Below, in pieces: positions 46,665 through 46,770 of a DNA stretch of 46,770 nucleotides (position 1 is the first letter of the stretch; each line of letters opens with the position of its first letter). Below the pieces are notes generated by a model, which saw nothing but the letters and a program-made list of their open reading frames with translations, ran no database searches and had not been told where the DNA came from. Location: the NCBI RefSeq assembly GCF_009763255.1, contig NZ_WSJB01000026.1:1-46770 (forward strand). The letters run 5' to 3'. The translations under genes were made by a program, and so were the position numbers. This stretch comes from Bordetella sp. 02P26C-1 (GTDB taxonomy: Bacteria; Pseudomonadota; Gammaproteobacteria; Burkholderiales; Burkholderiaceae_B).

Positions 46665-46770
46665 TTAAGCGATGATCTTAGCGACGACGCCGGCGCCGAC
46701 GGTACGACCGCCTTCACGGATGGCGAAACGCAGACCTTCTTCCATGGCGATCGGAGCCAACAGCTTGACG
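46665..46770 (-). CDS. tuf: elongation factor Tu, C-terminal end; 5' part outside window
   Basis: The last 34 codons are visible: [20 protein letters not shown], then [14 protein letters not shown] and TAA. This is the conserved end of EF-Tu domain 3. The rest lies beyond the right edge. Its position next to rpsJ is the usual str-to-S10 junction. Confidence 0.96.
   Translation of the reverse strand, partial: VKLLAPIAMEEGLRFAIREGGRTVGAGVVAKIIA

Overview
This window is chromosomal DNA from a GC-rich betaproteobacterium, most likely of the family Alcaligenaceae (Bordetella/Achromobacter group). The grounds are gene order and protein character: uvrA, dgt-aroB-aroK, mrcA, cyaY, lptM-lysA, a System II cytochrome c maturation pair, engB-hemB, dsbD, cutA and then the S10/spc/alpha ribosomal supercluster; infA lying between secY and rpmJ; an autotransporter with Bordetella-like glycine-rich passenger repeats; and a TTGCAT-17-TAGAAT type promoter. 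Genus-level placement is inference, since no search could be run. Nearly all of the window is conserved housekeeping sequence. No tRNA, rRNA, CRISPR array, insertion sequence or phage gene was recognised.

Layout. (1) 1-5.9 kb is the accessory end: the 3' part of an autotransporter gene (+) meets, with no base between the stop codons, a 1201-residue multidomain regulator (-) made of a SARP/BTAD DNA-binding module, a degenerate class III cyclase domain, a STAND-type ATPase and TPR-like repeats. (2) 6-11 kb is a tightly overlapping cytochrome bo3 quinol oxidase operon, cyoABCD, ending in a SURF1-family assembly gene and not in heme O synthase. (3) 11-22.7 kb holds an MFS transporter divergent from uvrA; the aroK-aroB-dgt operon (-); mrcA (PBP1A); cyaY; and lptM-lysA, closed by a strong terminator. 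(4) 22.8-31.6 kb is a respiratory and redox block: cytochrome c4, resB and the WWD-domain ccsB gene (-), engB-hemB (+), and cutA-dsbD (-). DsbD supplies periplasmic reductant to System II cytochrome c maturation, so the oxidase, cytochrome, heme synthesis and maturation genes form a functional theme. A decayed outer-membrane-protein C-terminus sits between hemB and dsbD. (5) 31.8-46.8 kb is the ribosomal supercluster, all on the minus strand, from the 3' end of tuf through rpsJ, rplC-rpsQ, rplN-rpmJ and rpsM-rplQ.

Transcription punctuation in the ribosomal block is visible in the sequence. A strong intrinsic terminator follows rpsJ, a new promoter and structured leader precede rplC, another good promoter with a long leader precedes rplN at the S10/spc boundary, hairpins lie in the tuf-rpsJ, rpsD-rpoA and rpoA-rplQ gaps, and a strong terminator follows rplQ. 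The most interesting second-look items are the regulator/autotransporter pair, these regulatory gaps, the outer-membrane-protein remnant and the absence of pilMNOPQ between mrcA and aroK. I saw no convincing entirely new system; the regulator with its inactivated cyclase domain next to the autotransporter is the best candidate for undescribed biology.
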